Positions 1-11,519 are shown, numbered from the stretch's first letter. The stretch is DNA of 64,000 bases from Eublepharis macularius (GCF_028583425.1 NC_072796.1:143911464-143975463); one strand, 5' to 3'. A program made the numbers and translations. The notes: a model not told the origin generated them from the sequence alone.

Positions 1-494
1 CGGGAGCAGCTGCCAGCTGCTGGAGCACGCGGGCAGCCTTGCAGCCCCCCGCGCTACCTTTCACCTGCCCCGTGGGACAGGGGGCAGCCGGCTTGCCGCA
101 CACCCCCTGTCCTGCAGGGTAGGCAAAGGGCAGCATGGCCGCCCACGCCATTCGCCTGCCCCACAGGAGAGGGGGCAGCCAGCCGCCCCCTGTCCTGCAG
201 GGCAGGCGCATGGCGCGGGCAGCCTCGCAGCCCCCGCGCTGCTTCTGCCGCCCTGCGTGATGACGTCACCAAAATGACATCATCGTGCTGTGCCAGGAGC
301 GCGTGCTGTGCTCGCGCACAAGGTTGGACTAGGGTTGTCCCGGGCGCCGGAAACCCTAGATCTGGCCCTGACTCCCAGTCCAATTTGCTTTTGTCAGGCT
401 AGTTGTCTTCCCTATACCTTGCAATTGTACAGAAGTGCTCTGTTTCTGTGGGTTCCTCTACTTGCACCTTTGTTAGGTGCTGGAATCCAAGCAG

Positions 495-706
495 ACTGAC
501 TCAAGCAAATTGAAATGTAATTTCTGTAGCACCACCCTGCAGCTGGGCAAAATCAACAGCTGCCCACACGTGGGCTTTCTCTGTGGTGCCCCCCACCTTA
601 TGGAGTGGCCTGCCTGAGGAGGTCAGGAAAGCTCCCACTCTCATGTCTTTCTGGAAACGATGCCGGTCTGAATTATTCAGGAGGGCTTTCTACCCAGATT
701 ACAGTA
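495..706 (+). repeat. L2-clade LINE 3' coding fragment
   Basis: The plus strand encodes a short stretch of the C-terminal tail typical of L2-clade ORF2: VVPPTLWSGLPEEVRKAP, then a segment ending in ELFRRAFYP. The same tail recurs at 29.3, 40.6, 48.8 and 58.0 kb on plus and near 7.4 and 56.9 kb on minus. The element is 5' truncated and non-functional. The family call rests on remembered consensus, so a related Jockey-group clade is possible. Confidence 0.6.
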
Positions 707-866
707 ATAGTAGTAGAGAGTGCCATCAAGTCATAGCTGGTTTATGGCAACCCCTGGCAGGATTTTTATAGCAAGAGACTAACAGAGGTGGTTTGCCATT
801 GCCTACCTCTGCAACCCTAGTCTTCATTGGAGGTCTCCCATCCAATTACTAACCAAGGAGGAGGAA
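705..866 (-). repeat. 5S rRNA-derived SINE fragment (SINE3 / 5S-Sauria type)
   Basis: Read on the minus strand, the segment contains the antisense of the 5S-like block (TCCCATCCAATTACTAACCA on plus) followed by the family body (TGGCAACCCCTGGCAGG and AGAGAGTGCCATCAAGTCA on plus). The same body is present in the longer copy at 34.9 kb. The 5S head is truncated here. Confidence 0.65.
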
Positions 867-1254
867 TAGGCATTAGCACATGTCCAGAACGGTGACACAA
901 AAAGGTTTAGAGTGTGGTTTTTATCTTAATGTCAAGTGGAATCTGTATCAGGCCCATGCCTTGGAAGACAGTGAGGTTTTATTCCTCTGGATTAACTATT
1001 GACTTTATCGTAGATGTCGTTTGTCCAAAGCATTTCTCCAAGTCCAGGTCTTCACATGCCCTGAATCCCAACAGGGGTCTTTCCAGTTCCTTCCCTGTAA
1101 ACCATTTTATTGATTTCCTTCTCAGGACACTGCAACTCTGCTTTGAACCTTCCTTCCGCATTGCATCAGAAATTATGTGACTTTCCAGCACGCAGGCAAG
1201 TGACCCCCCCCCATACCACACCCCATTTTGGCCCCTTCTTCCAACTGCCCTCAC

Positions 1255-1905
1255 CAATTAATTTAATTTAATTTACTTCATTTATCATCTGCCTTCCTCA
1301 CTGAGAGCCAGTTTGGTGTAGTGATTAAGAGCGGCAGGACTCTAATCTGGAGAGCCGAGTTTGATTCCCCATTCCTCCACTTGGAGCCAGCTGGGTGACC
1401 TTGGGCTAGTCACAGCTTCTAGGCGCTCTCTCAGTCCCACCCACCTCACAGGGTGTTTGTTGTGGAGATAATAGTAACATACTTTGTAAACTGCAACTTT
1501 GTAAACATACGTTGTAAACCCCAACTCTTTATCTCCCTTTAGTGGACAAAGGTTATATTTTGAGTGGGTGTTAGGTTGTCCTGAAAGGCGGTATATAAAG
1601 TGAATGTTAATGTTATTATTGAGACTCCAGGACAATTGCACAATTATAAAACAATGTAACAAAGAGCGGGGGCAGAGCTTTGGCGGCAGAACACATCAGG
1701 TCCCGCAGGCACACGTGTCCTAGGCCATGAAGGGCGTTGTAGGTAATGGCCAGCATCTTGAAATGAAGCAGGGAAATAATCAACAACCAATGGCGTGCCT
1801 GCAGAAAAGATGTCATAAATATGTCTACACCAAGCCCTGAGACGAAACCTGCTGTGGAGTTCTGTGCCAGGAGGAATTCCCAAGCTGTCTTCCCAGGCAG
1901 ACGCA
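1255..1905 (-). repeat. L2-clade LINE 3' end, split by a SINE
   Basis: Minus-strand L2 3' sequence lies on both sides of a Sauria SINE. The 1255-1303 part matches the terminal region (CTGCCTTCCTCACTGAGA on plus), and 1612-1905 continues with the GAGACTCCAGGACAATT segment. The same terminal region recurs at 6.9 kb and 56.5 kb. The short repeats TGAGA on both sides of the SINE are probably its target duplication. Confidence 0.6.
1304..1618 (+). repeat. Sauria-type tRNA-derived SINE
   Basis: The head carries RNA polymerase III box-like sequence: A-box-like GGTGTAGTGATTAAGAGCGG and B-box-like GTTTGATTCCCC. A conserved body follows (CTGGGTGACCTTGGGCTAGT, CACCTCACAGGGTGT), then a LINE-like 3' tail (AAGGCGGTATATAAA) ending in GTTAATGTTATTATT. 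This architecture is that of the squamate Sauria SINE, and other copies occur at 27.1 and 29.8 kb. It is inserted in an L2 3' end. Confidence 0.8.
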
Positions 1906-2544
1906 TGTGCGGTGCATAGAAATAGCCCAGCCTTAAGGTTACCCCTGCCTGGTTCCCACTAGCATCCCCTCGGTCGTGTCAGAATTCGATTTCAGCTTGT
2001 TCGCCTTCAGCCATTTAACCACAGCATGCAGGCACTGCTCAGACTGCTGCAGCAGCAGCCGGCAGAGCGGAGTGGCAGCAGTATGTGGAGGACTGCCAAC
2101 TCCCAAACTAGGGAAGATTTCTCCCAAGGGCTCTACACAGACATTGCACAAGACAAGAGAGGAAGCTGTGTCTTCGGGAACCCCACAGGACAAGCCCCCC
2201 TCCCATGACAAATGCCCCCCCCCAAGCAACCCTGTACCTACTTCTCCCTCCAAACATCCAAAATCAGTTTCATACATACAGCAAACAGTGCAATAAACCT
2301 GGATGACTCCATGAGAGAGCCATGAATTAGAAGCACATCAAGTGAACAATTGCAATATAAGAAAGGGGGGCAGGACTAGCTAACATTTTTCACAGGCAAT
2401 TAAATGGTGACATTTATAAGAAGTGCTCTCCTGGGGTGGAGAATGGCCTCACCCATCAATGGAATTTCTGACCTCCTTCCCCACCAGCAACAAAACCGTG
2501 AATAAGGAGCACAACAACAACAGGCACTGCTTTAAACATGCATA

Positions 2545-2910
2545 TCACTACTAAAGCTCTCCTCCTTTGGAGGTTTTTAAGCAGAGGCTGGATGGCCACC
2601 TGACAGCCTTGCTGATGCTGTGAACCTGGGCAGATCATGAGGGGGGGGGGCAGGAAGGGCTGCTTCAGGGCTTAGTTCTCGTGGCCCTTCTTACATGGCC
2701 AGGGTAAGGCGGATCGCCACGTTGGGGTCAGGTAGTAATTTTTTACAGGCCATTTTGGCCAGGGGTCCTGATGGTGTTTTGCCATCTCCTGGGCATGGAG
2801 CAGGGGGGTCACTGGAGGTGTGGGTAGGGGAGATCGTTGTGAATTTCCTGCATTGCGCAGGGTGTTGGACTAGATGATCCTGGAGATCCCTTCCAACCCT
2901 GTGATTCTAA
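2545..2910 (+). repeat. CR1-like LINE 3' end
   Basis: The segment begins within the terminal coding motif (CTTTGGAGGTTTTTAAGCAG, FEVFKQRLDGHL-like) and runs through a 3' UTR ending in GGACTAGATGATCCTGGAGA...CCAACCCTGTGATTCTA, a CR1-type terminus. It is the same subfamily as the longer element at 8.6-10.4 kb. Confidence 0.75.
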
Positions 2911-3945
2911 GGGAAAGCACAAGTTCTCCTCAGCATCTCCAAATAATCTCCAAGAATTCTTTTCAGGAATAATTTCCCAGAGACTCGGGAACAAGATGTG
3001 GGAGAGGGTAAAAAACAAGCCTGATGCCTCTAAGTGCCATTCTACTTAGAAGTTAGGAATGAGGTAGACGCTATGCAAGATGAGCTGCCCTTGGGTCCCT
3101 GCCTGATCCAGAACATACTGAAATTCAAGAGACTGACAGGGCTCCAAAGACCTTGAAAATACATCTGAAAGGGCAAAGTAATTAAGCCTTAAAGAAGAAA
3201 TCAGACAACTTCAAAGGCTTTTTGAATGGTCTGAACTATTACACAGGGTTGAAGAACTGGCGAACTGCTGCAGATGTAATAATTTAAATGTCCACAGATT
3301 TACAGGATCCCTAAAAAGTGCCAAGCCTAGACATTTTCCAGCCAAAATGGGTCTCGCAGCTTAGCCAGAAGATGGAGTAGCCCCCGTAACAGCACATGGA
3401 AGAGACGCTGAAACAACAGGCAACAATTTCTGGCCCAGAGGTATAACTGGAAAATTCCTCCAGCGCAGCACAAAGAAACCCATATTAAAAGAAGCACAGC
3501 TGACAGGCCCATTTTCTAAAGAAAAAGTAGTACTTAAAAGTAGTAGCCCAAACATACCACCAGGGATTCCTTTGTAGTATAAACTTATAAAGGGTCAATG
3601 TAACAAGCCCAAAACCTGGTTCATGGCCACCTCATTCTGTAAGCTTTGAGAATCTCTGTAGATGATATTCCTTCAGACCCAACAGCCTTACAGAGAATTC
3701 TAGCTCTGACATGCTGCTGACTGGGAACTGGCAAAACTGGTATGGTTGGACTGGGCTGCAGTGGGACCATTTGAGGCACACTGGATAATTCGGTGCTTTG
3801 CTATGCTGCGTATGGCAGGCTAGAGTCGGGTGCCAAATGGATGGTTCTGGTTGGACCATGGCAGAAAAGGCAGCAGAAGCCACAAGGCCTTGTGAGTAAC
3901 GCAAGAACGCATCCATGTTCTCCTCGCCCTGTCCTTCCCCCACAG
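2911..3945. other. No gene or repeat recognised
   Basis: About 1 kb of moderately AT-rich sequence without an ORF of recognisable family, splice-bounded exon or obvious repeat terminus. Confidence 0.4.
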
Positions 3946-3949
3946 AGCT

Positions 3950-4102
3950 CTTCCATTTCCCCTTCACAATAATCCTGTAAGGTAGGTTAGGCTGAGAGTC
4001 GGCGACCGACCCAAGGTCACCCAACTCACGTGGATTTCCTTCCTGGGTCTCCCCAATTCTCACCCGACACTTCAAGCACTACTACACCACACTGGCTCTA
4101 GT
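3950..4102 (-). repeat. tRNA-derived SINE fragment
   Basis: On the minus strand it reads as a SINE body with a head ending in AGCCAGTGTGGTGTAGTAGT (A-box-like), a CCTTGGGT segment and a 3' part with CTAACCTACCTTACAGGATT. It is related to, but more diverged than, the Sauria SINEs elsewhere in the window. Confidence 0.6.
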
Positions 4103-5895
4103 GTGGTGCTTTGAGGCACACGCCCCAGTTGTGTGAACTAAAACATTTGCCCACAACCAGCTTTTGAGAGAAGACCCAGAAGCTGCTCCAAGCGTCAAAG
4201 CGCACGTTGTCAGGATAAAGGGAGGTTTGTGATGGCATCTGATGGTAGCTGAGGTGGCACCAGTACCCGTCTGCATTGGACCCTTCCGAGTGGGTGGGAC
4301 GCAATGGGGCTGCAGTCAGGATCAGATGTCACTTAGGGGATCTCGGTGGCCAGCTGGGCCTCACTGTGTCAGGATGAAACCGTCACCTTGCCTTGAATCG
4401 AGAAGTCAGAAACATCCTCCTCGTTGTGATGTAAAGGCCATATTGTGAGAAACTCAATAAATGTCTGGTTGGCACATGCCCTTCCCGTTGGAATACCAGC
4501 TGCTTGTTCCGCCTGGGCATACACGGGTGCTGAACATCGCCCCACCCCCGCCAGCAATTCCAATATGGCGGCCTAGCCTGTCTGGCAGGTACGAGCGTGT
4601 TTGAGTGCTCTGCTCCCCAAGACCTCCCGTGCCACAGTCACACTTGCCTACATGAAGCTGCTCACAGCCACCCACTACCATTGGCCAGGACTGACCCAAG
4701 ACCTGTCACACCTCTCAGGAGCTGCACTGTGCATTCTGCTCGGGCACCCAGATGGGGGCTGAATATTTTCCTTCGTGGTGCACACAGCAGCTGTGACTGT
4801 TTGTGAACATGCATGTGCAACTGACAACAGGAAAACAGCACAGGGGGAAAGGAGCCACTCACCTCTCCCGCAAGACATAACTGGGATCCAAACCAGGCCC
4901 TGCGGCTGCCTCCTATAAAGATGTTTTTTAAACCTCCGGGAGATCCATTCACAGATTTCCTGCCATCACATGTACTTGAGCCTCTTGAGAGCCAGGCCAC
5001 GTGCCCCAGGCTCAAGAGTTGCACCCCAGTATTGCCTGCAGCCTGGCAAAGGACCCTGGCTCTTGGTCCTTCATGCCCTTCATTAATGAGCCTGAAGTGA
5101 CTGAAAGAGTTGCCACCTCAGGTGCTGGTGCCAGTGGGCACCTCTGGGGATGGCCTCACCACCCCTCCTGCCGAAAGTTGTACCTGATCAGGAACACAAG
5201 AGAGCACTCACCTGCGTGGCTGGTGTCGGGCAAAGGGAGGACCCTGTGGCGCTGTCTCTGGCCAGCATTCTGCAGCTCTGAGGCCCAGAAGCTAGGCAAG
5301 GTGGAATCAGCGGAAAAGGTGGCGAATGGGAATGCCCCTGCTCCTGCAAGGGTTGGGTGGAGAGGCGATGGCGAGACCACCTGACTGGTAGCATTCAGTG
5401 GCTGTCGCACGGTGACCTGATAGGTGGCATTTGGGGCGAAGTCTCTGCGCTCCCAAGCAGAATGGTCCAAGATGGGCTGCCTGGGAATCTGACCTGGGGG
5501 ATGGAACAGATGGGAAAGACGTGATCAGGGTGCTGCTCCTGCAGATACAAGCGGGCACCACAGGGCTTGCAATGACTGCCCAGCCCTCTGGCTCCTATCA
5601 GACCCCAAACTACTGGGCCAAGCCCTCTCACAGTCTTTCCCCAGATCCCCAATCTCTTAAGCTAACAAAACTTTCTTTTCTTCCTTGGCTTTTCACTGAG
5701 GGCCAAGCAGGCAGCAGGGAGACTCAGTAGCGCAAAAATGCACCATGTTCTCCTTCATCCATATTTCTATCAGGCACTCTGGGTGTTGCTGCCTTGGAAT
5801 TAAAGACTTTGAGGGTACTGAGTTCGTTTTCTCGTTTCTCCCCTATGGAGGTGAACTATTTATCCTGGTGTTTAAAAAGCTGCCCAAAAAACACC
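4103..5895. other. No gene recognised
   Basis: Mixed-composition sequence with several overlapping open frames on both strands. None has a recognisable domain, codon bias or splice context. I regard it as intergenic or intronic. Confidence 0.4.
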
Positions 5896-5899
5896 TATC

Positions 5900-6066
5900 C
5901 TCCTTGGCATTCTCTAACCAGTTGCATACTGGTTTGTTATTGTCATTTTAAATTATTTTAAAGTGTAAATTATATGGTAATGTTTTATTTGTGTGTAATC
6001 CACCCTGAGCCTGCCTGCGTGGGGAGGGCGGAATATAAATCAAAAACAAATAAAAATAAATAAATA
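5900..6066 (+). repeat. LINE-like 3' tail with AAATA microsatellite
   Basis: The tail CCACCCTGAGCCTGCCTGCG...GGGAGGGCGGAATATAAAT is followed by AAATAAATA repeats. The same tail closes the repeat at 17.4-17.56 kb, so the two are copies of one retroposon 3' end. Confidence 0.6.
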
Positions 6067-6410
6067 CTCCCCCCCACCACCTGTCTTATTTTTCTTGCAC
6101 AGTGCAGGAGCGCACCTTCATCTTATCTTTTCTGACATTGTCTTGGGTTTTAAGTCCTCCCTTATCTTGTTTCTATGGTTAATAAATCATAGTTAATTTT
6201 GAATGCCATTCGGAAGTGGGTCCCCCCACCCCCGCTTCCCAGCAGGGTCCAGGGGCTTCCATGTGCCTCCGGGGTAGTGTTTCCTAAACCTGCTTCTTCG
6301 TAAAGTTTTCAAAAAGAATGCGGCAAAGCCAGGCTGGCACAGACATGGAGGGGAAATTAAGACCTTCTCGTTTTGACCCACATTTTGCCTGCCTCAGTTC
6401 CCTGGAGTAG

Positions 6411-6411
<1 letters not shown>

Positions 6412-6442
<31 letters not shown>
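6412..6442. repeat. (CA)n microsatellite
   Basis: An uninterrupted run of about 15 CA units. Confidence 0.95.
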
Positions 6443-6444
<2 letters not shown>

Positions 6445-6914
6445 TAAAAATTGGTAGTTTAATATTGTTCCAGCTTTATAATGTTATCGCCATCTGCCTA
6501 TCAGGATCTCTGAATTGCTTAATGGTCTTAGCAGAATTGCAGGAGGGGCTGGTTTTTGCTTCAGCCTCGTTGTGGTGAAATATCCCACCGCTAATGACTT
6601 CCACAGCCTGGATGCCATTGGGAAGTGGGGTTTCCCCCTCCTTCCCCACGCAGGCTTGCCAGATCCCCCACTGTAGAAGGGATCCTCTATCCCCAGCCTC
6701 CACCAGCCTCTTCCCCCCACCCCTCTGGCTAGCAGGGACGGGGAGGCACCAGGAAATGGAGCACTCGAGCCTGAAGTATATGTGCAAAGTGCTCACGTGC
6801 GTGGCTCTGCATCCCAGGGAAAGGGTGCCGTTTCTGGGGCAATGTGCAAGTGACCGGTCACGAGCCACGACAGGGGCCTACTCTCTAAAAAACATTCCCA
6901 AATACTAATTTTTG

Positions 6915-7470
6915 GGACAATATTTATTTGCTTGTTTATGCTATTTATAATACACCTTTCTCACTGAGATTCCAGGATGATTACACAAAATAAGTCAATG
7001 AAATCAACAGCAGAGGCATGCAATAAACAATGCAACAGGGTAGACAGATGCAAACGTGCAGAGATCTGATACAGAGCTGCAACGATGCTGAAGCGGAGCA
7101 GAAGCAAGTCTAAACCTGACATATTAAACGATGCAGAAACTACCCAGTAGGAGCACACTCTTAGGGCCAAGCTAGAAGCGACGAAGGACACTGGAATGGC
7201 AAGTGAACAGGCTCACAGGTATTCCTCCCTGTTCACTTGCGCTCCACTTGCGCTCCACTCGATCACGTAGTGAACAGGGAGGAATACATGTGAGCCTGTT
7301 CACTTGCCATTCAAGCGTCCTTCGTCACTTCTAGCTTGGCCCACAGTCTGCGACTTCTAACCCTTTTCCAATTCCTCTCCTTCAAACCGTTTCCTTACAG
7401 TGCTGCCCTCCTGTCTGAGTAAAAAGCCCTCTTGAATAATTCAGTTTTAGAGAATCGTCCCCTGGTGTGA
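6915..7470 (-). repeat. L2-clade LINE 3' end split by a palindromic MITE
   Basis: Minus-strand L2 terminal sequence at 6915-7163 (ACCTTTCTCACTGAGATTCC on plus) continues at 7343-7470. The second part holds the antisense of the C-terminal ELFKRAFYSDRRAAL motif. The 179 bp palindrome at 7164-7342 interrupts the element. Confidence 0.65.
7164..7342. mobile_element. Palindromic MITE with ~75 bp terminal inverted repeats
   Basis: The two arms are near-perfect inverted copies. The left starts GGGCCAAGCTAGAAGCGACG and the right ends with its complement TCACTTCTAGCTTGGCCC. Each arm is about 75 bp, around a short centre (TGCGCTCCACTTGCGCTCC). It has no coding capacity. It sits inside an L2 3' end, which proves insertion, but I see no convincing target duplication. 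The superfamily is not identifiable by eye. Confidence 0.8.
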
Positions 7471-7879
7471 CACATCATTTCCACATCATGCTGGAAATGA
7501 CGTTGTTTTCCTCTGACGTGGGACCAGCCACTGAGTACCCGCTGCCCCCTCAGTTCGGCCCCCAGAGCACCTGGCAACACTGTCGCCACAACGTTGTGGG
7601 GCATTTGTGCCCCTCCCAAGGTTTCACTGGCCTTTCTCTGATCTTTCTCAACCCTGCTTTGCGTCAAAGTTTTGGGAAAGATCAGAGTAATGCCTGGGTG
7701 GCTGTAAAGTGGGTGGAAAATTCAGATTTCCCCCACCCCTCATGGTAGCCCTGTTCCTTGAGATTTTCCCTGCACTGGCCATTCACCCCCCCCACACACA
7801 CACACACCATAGGAGGCTTTAATTATTTTTAAAATGGCTTTAGAATATCATTATATCCTGATATTGATATAATGTTAGT

Positions 7880-8045
7880 CAGGAGTTTTTTTCTGGGAAA
7901 AGAGGTGGCGGAACTCTCAAGAGGGAAATGAGGAAGAAACACATGGGATTCTTTGAAATCATATTATTTTCAAGCTCTATTGCCGAGTATTTTCAAGAGG
8001 TGCCGGAACTCTGTTCCCCCACGTTCCCCCTGAAAAAAAGCCCTG
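7880..8045. mobile_element. hAT-type non-autonomous DNA transposon (MITE)
   Basis: The termini are imperfect inverted repeats: the left CAGGAGTTTTTTTCTGGG pairs with the right end CCCCTGAAAAAAAGCCCTG. Both flanks carry a near-identical 8 bp duplication, ATGTTAGT (7872-7879) and ATGTTATT (8046-8053). An 8 bp target duplication with CAG..CTG ends is the hAT signature. The length is 166 bp with no ORF. Confidence 0.85.
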
Positions 8046-8284
8046 ATGTTATTATAACCAATATGTGACCAGGTTCTCTGAATTCTCGGCTTCCATCTTT
8101 CAAAAAAAAATTATATATCTAGCCCCTTCCTTTGTATAGATATAAGGGGCAAGGCATATCTTCACCATGGAAAGGACTAAAGAGTTAATTTTTTCAAAAC
8201 AAAGAAGATGAAAGCCAGGAATTCAGAGACCCTGATAAATTTGGACCCTGCAATTTTGTCCCCCCCCCCCCTGTCATCTCCCCT

Positions 8285-8405
8285 CACAGCAGCCCTGGAG
8301 TTCTGGAGGCCCCACTTCAAAAAGGATGTTGTCAAATTGGAACAGGTGCAGAGGAGAGCAACCAGGATGATCAGAGGCCCGGAGACCCAAGCCCTACGAG
8401 GAAAG
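8285..8405 (+). repeat. CR1 LINE fragment
   Basis: The segment encodes FWRPHFKKDVVKLEQVQRRA then TRMIRGPET, the post-RT motif of CR1 ORF2. The same motif is seen in the CR1 copies at 36.5 and 58.8 kb. Confidence 0.75.
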
Positions 8406-8623
8406 ACCATTCCCAGGTCCTGCAGTCAGGAGCTCTTGCCCAGCACAACATACGTGGCTGATTCCTCCTTCCACCATGTGGTGGGGGGATGGGCCCTTTT
8501 GCCTCCCACCCCACCCCTGGAGACCCTGCAATGATACCAGTAAATCAGATGGACCTTTAGCTGTTTGTCTGTTACCCAACTTATAAAGATTTTAATATTT
8601 AGGAGCAGGGGGGGTGACAGGAA

Positions 8624-10436
8624 TTGACTTTTCATTCATCCAAAGCATCATGGTCTCAAAGTATTCTATTGCAAAGGTCAAAAATATTCCTGCCTTGCCT
8701 TGCTGACAACTTCATTTTCCGAAAAGTGGAGAGGGAAACGAGGGGTTCTGCTGTCTTGGACTTGATTCTCACCAACTGGGAAGGACTGGCAGCTGCAGAG
8801 AAAGCTGCATCCTAGGATCAGCGTAGGGGTAGTACGTAAACGCCCAACTTCTTTCAATGAAACTAAGGCCTCAGAGCCAGATGAATGGCATCTAAGGGTA
8901 CTAAAAGAACTCGCAGGTGTAATCTCTGAGCCTCTGTCCACCATTTTTGAGAGTTTTTGGAGAACAGGGGAGGGGCCAGAAGACTGGAGGTGGGAAAAAA
9001 TTCTCCCCATCTTCAAGAAGGGGGAAAAGGAGGATCCGGGTAACTACCGACCCATCAGCTTGACCACCTATACCTGGAAAAGTCTTAGAACAAGTCATCA
9101 AACAGTCAGTCCTTCAGCATTTAGAAAGGATGGCCGTGATTACTAAGAGCCAGCATGGGTTTCTCAAGAACAAGTCATGTCAGACTAACCTTACCTCTTT
9201 TTTTGATAAAGTTGCTACCTTGCTGGATCAGGGAATGCTGTAGACATAGTTTATCTAGATTTCAGTAAGGCTTTTGATAAGGTTCCACATCATGTCCTTG
9301 TTGACAAGTTGGTAAAATGTGGTTTGGATCCTATCACTTTTAGGTGGATCTGTAACTTGTTGACAGACTATACCCAAAGAGTGCTTGTAAATGGTTCCTC
9401 ATCCTCTTGGAGAAGAGAAACAAGTGGAGTGCCTCAGGGATCGGTCCTGGGACCTGTTCTGTTCAATATTTGTATAAAAGATTTGGATGAAGGAACAGAG
9501 GGAATGCTTATTAAATTTGTAGGTGATACTAAATTGAGAGGGGTAGCAAATATGGTAGAAGACAGAGTAAGGATACAGGATAATTTTGACAGGCTGGAAA
9601 ACTGGGTTGAAACAAATAAAATTAATTTCAATGGAGATAAATACAAAGTTCTGCATTTAGATCGGAAAAATCAAATGCATAATTATAGGATGGAGGAGAC
9701 TTGTCTTGACAGTAGTATGTGCGAAAAGGATCTAGGGGTCTTAGACACTGAACATGAACCAGCGGTGTGATATGGTAGCTAAAAAGGCAAATGCAATTTT
9801 GGGCTGTATCAACAGAAGCATGGTGTCCAGATCATGAGAAATCATGGTGTCGCTCTACTCTGCTCTGGTTAAACCTCACCTAGAGTATTATGTTCAGTTT
9901 GGGGCACCACAATTTAAGAAGGATATATACAAGCTGGAACGTGTCCAGAGGAGGGCAATGAAGGTGGTGAGAGGTCTGGAGACCAAGTCCTAGGAGGAAA
10001 GGTTGAGGGAGCTCGGAATGTTTAACCTGGAGGGCAGATGACTGAGAGGTGATATGATAACCATCTTCAAGGACTGTCATATAGAGGATGGTGCAGAGTT
10101 GTTTTCTGCTGCCCCAGAAGGTCGGACCAGAACCAATGGGTTGAAATTAAATCAAAAGGGTTTTCAACTAAACATGAGGAAGAACTTCCTGACAGTTAGA
10201 GTGGTCCCTCAGTGGAACAGGCTTCCTCAGGAGGTGCTGGGCTCTCCGTCTTTGGAGGTTTTTAAGCAGAGGCTAGATGGCCATCTGACAGCAACACTGA
10301 TTCTGTGAACCTGGGTAGATCATGAGGGGGAGGGCAGGAAGGGTTACGTCAGTGCTTAGTTCTCATGTCCCTTTCTTACCTGCCCAGGGTAATGCCAATC
10401 GCTACCTTGGGGTCAGGTAGCAAATGAGGAAAGCAA
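8624..10436 (+). repeat. Degenerate CR1-like LINE, endonuclease end through RT to 3' UTR
   Basis: At about 8725-8800 is the end of an endonuclease domain (RKVERETRGSAVLDLILTNW). A broken RT follows at 8840-9770, including QHGFLKN-like sequence, DFSKAFDKVPHHVL-like sequence near 9260, and [15 protein letters not shown] at 9427-9471. The catalytic box near 9510 reads FVGDTKL instead of FADDTKL, so a catalytic aspartate is lost. The C-terminal EVLGSPSLEVFKQRLDGHL lies near 10230-10290. Several frameshifts and stops show it is dead. The 3' UTR matches the fragment at 2545-2910. Confidence 0.85.
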
Positions 10437-10808
10437 CATAAGAACATTTTTATAAAATGGGCAATAGTTATTTGTTCCGTTTGGAGAAGATGAGGATGAG
10501 GGGAGACATGTTTGCTCTCATTAAGCATATAAAAGGCTGTCGTTAGGGGAGGTGCTGTCCCTGTTAGCAGCAACGAACAGGACTCGAAACAAGGGGTTTA
10601 ACCAACAGGAGGGAATGTGCTGGCTGGACAAGAGGGAAGACTTCTTCCCATTAAGAGTAGTTCAGCCATGGCATTGGCTGCCTGGGGGTGCGGAGGGTTC
10701 CCCTTCATTGTCAGTCTTCGAGGGGCGGCTGGACGGATATTTGTCAGGGGTGCTTCAGGCTGTTCCTGCACTGGGCAGGGGGCTGAGCTGGATTCTGTGA
10801 GGAGAAAT
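10437..10808 (+). repeat. CR1 LINE 3' fragment, second subfamily
   Basis: Directly abutting the previous LINE, this copy encodes LPIKSSSAM-like and then PSLSVFEGRLDGYLSGVLQA, the CR1 C-terminus, ending at a CACTGGGCAGGGGGCTGAGC-type 3' UTR. It is closer to the 36 and 58 kb subfamily than to its neighbour. Confidence 0.7.
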
Positions 10809-10927
10809 CTGGGTGTGCAGGAAAGGGAGTCAGCCCAGCCCGTCTTCAGCGACAGCTGCCTCAGAAACCAAAGGGTTTGTCCATGCAGGCAACTGACCCA
10901 GTTGTTCACCCACCAAGCCTCTGGCTA

Positions 10928-11123
10928 TGGTTGCCAACTCTGGGTTGGGAAATTCCTGGAGATTCAGGGGTGGGGCTTACGGATGAGTGGGTTGGGTGAG
11001 GGGAGGGACCTCCGTGGCATAGAATGCCAGGGAGGCCCCCTCCAGAGCAGCCATTTCCTCCAGGGTAGCTGAACTCTGTTGTGATTCTGGAAGCTCTCCA
11101 GCCTGACCCACAGCTGGCAACCC
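10928..11123. mobile_element. MITE-like repeat with GGTTGCCA...TGGCAACC ends
   Basis: The unit starts GGTTGCCAACTCTGGGTTGG, continues with a TCCTGGAGATTCAGGGGTGG block, and ends AGCTGGCAACCC, giving short terminal inverted repeats. A fragment of what seems to be the same repeat lies at 16650-16735. It lies about 200 bp downstream of the SPATC1 exon donor. Confidence 0.6.
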
Positions 11124-11332
11124 TTGGCAAGCAGGCTTTGGGGGTTCAGGTTGTCCCCAAAGCCCTCTGTGGCCTGCCGTATTCTGTGCAGAGCAGGAGG
11201 GGGACCACTTTGAGGGGATCAGCCAATGACTTCTGCTTGGGCCTGGGCAGGCGTGTGGGTAGGGCCGAAGCCCCACTCCCCACCCTACTCTTGGGGCCAG
11301 GCCTGGGGCCTGGGCTCCCCTCCCGGGGCTAC

Positions 11333-11519
11333 CTTGGTCTATCCGGGTAGATTCGTGGATGGGCAGCAGGGTGACGTCCTCATTGTACTGGTCGTGGAGG
11401 ATGGCCTTGAGTTCCTGGTTCTCCCTCAGGAGGTGCACCAATTGCTTCAGCTCCTCATTTTCTGCAATCAATGAATTGATCTCCTTCCGCAGGTTGTCAA
11501 AGCGGCTGGTGCCTGCCAT
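11333..11519 (-). CDS. SPATC1: Speriolin (SPATC1-like) first coding exon
   Basis: Minus-strand ATG at 11517-11519 opens MAGTSRFDNLRKEINSLI, then AENEELKQLVHLLRENQELK, a heptad-rich coiled coil. This closely follows the N-terminus of mammalian speriolin (NYEGLRHQIERLVRENEELK...LIRENQELK). A GT donor follows CAAG at 11333/11332 (GTAGCC), giving a 187 bp coding segment. Speriolin is a sperm centrosome/spermatogenic-cell protein that binds Cdc20. The position, downstream of GRINA on the same strand, matches human order. No further speriolin exon (for example the conserved C-terminal domain with RLYGF) was seen between 1 and 11333, so intron 1 is either over 11 kb or the gene is incomplete. The paralogue SPATC1L is less likely given synteny. 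Confidence 0.72.
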
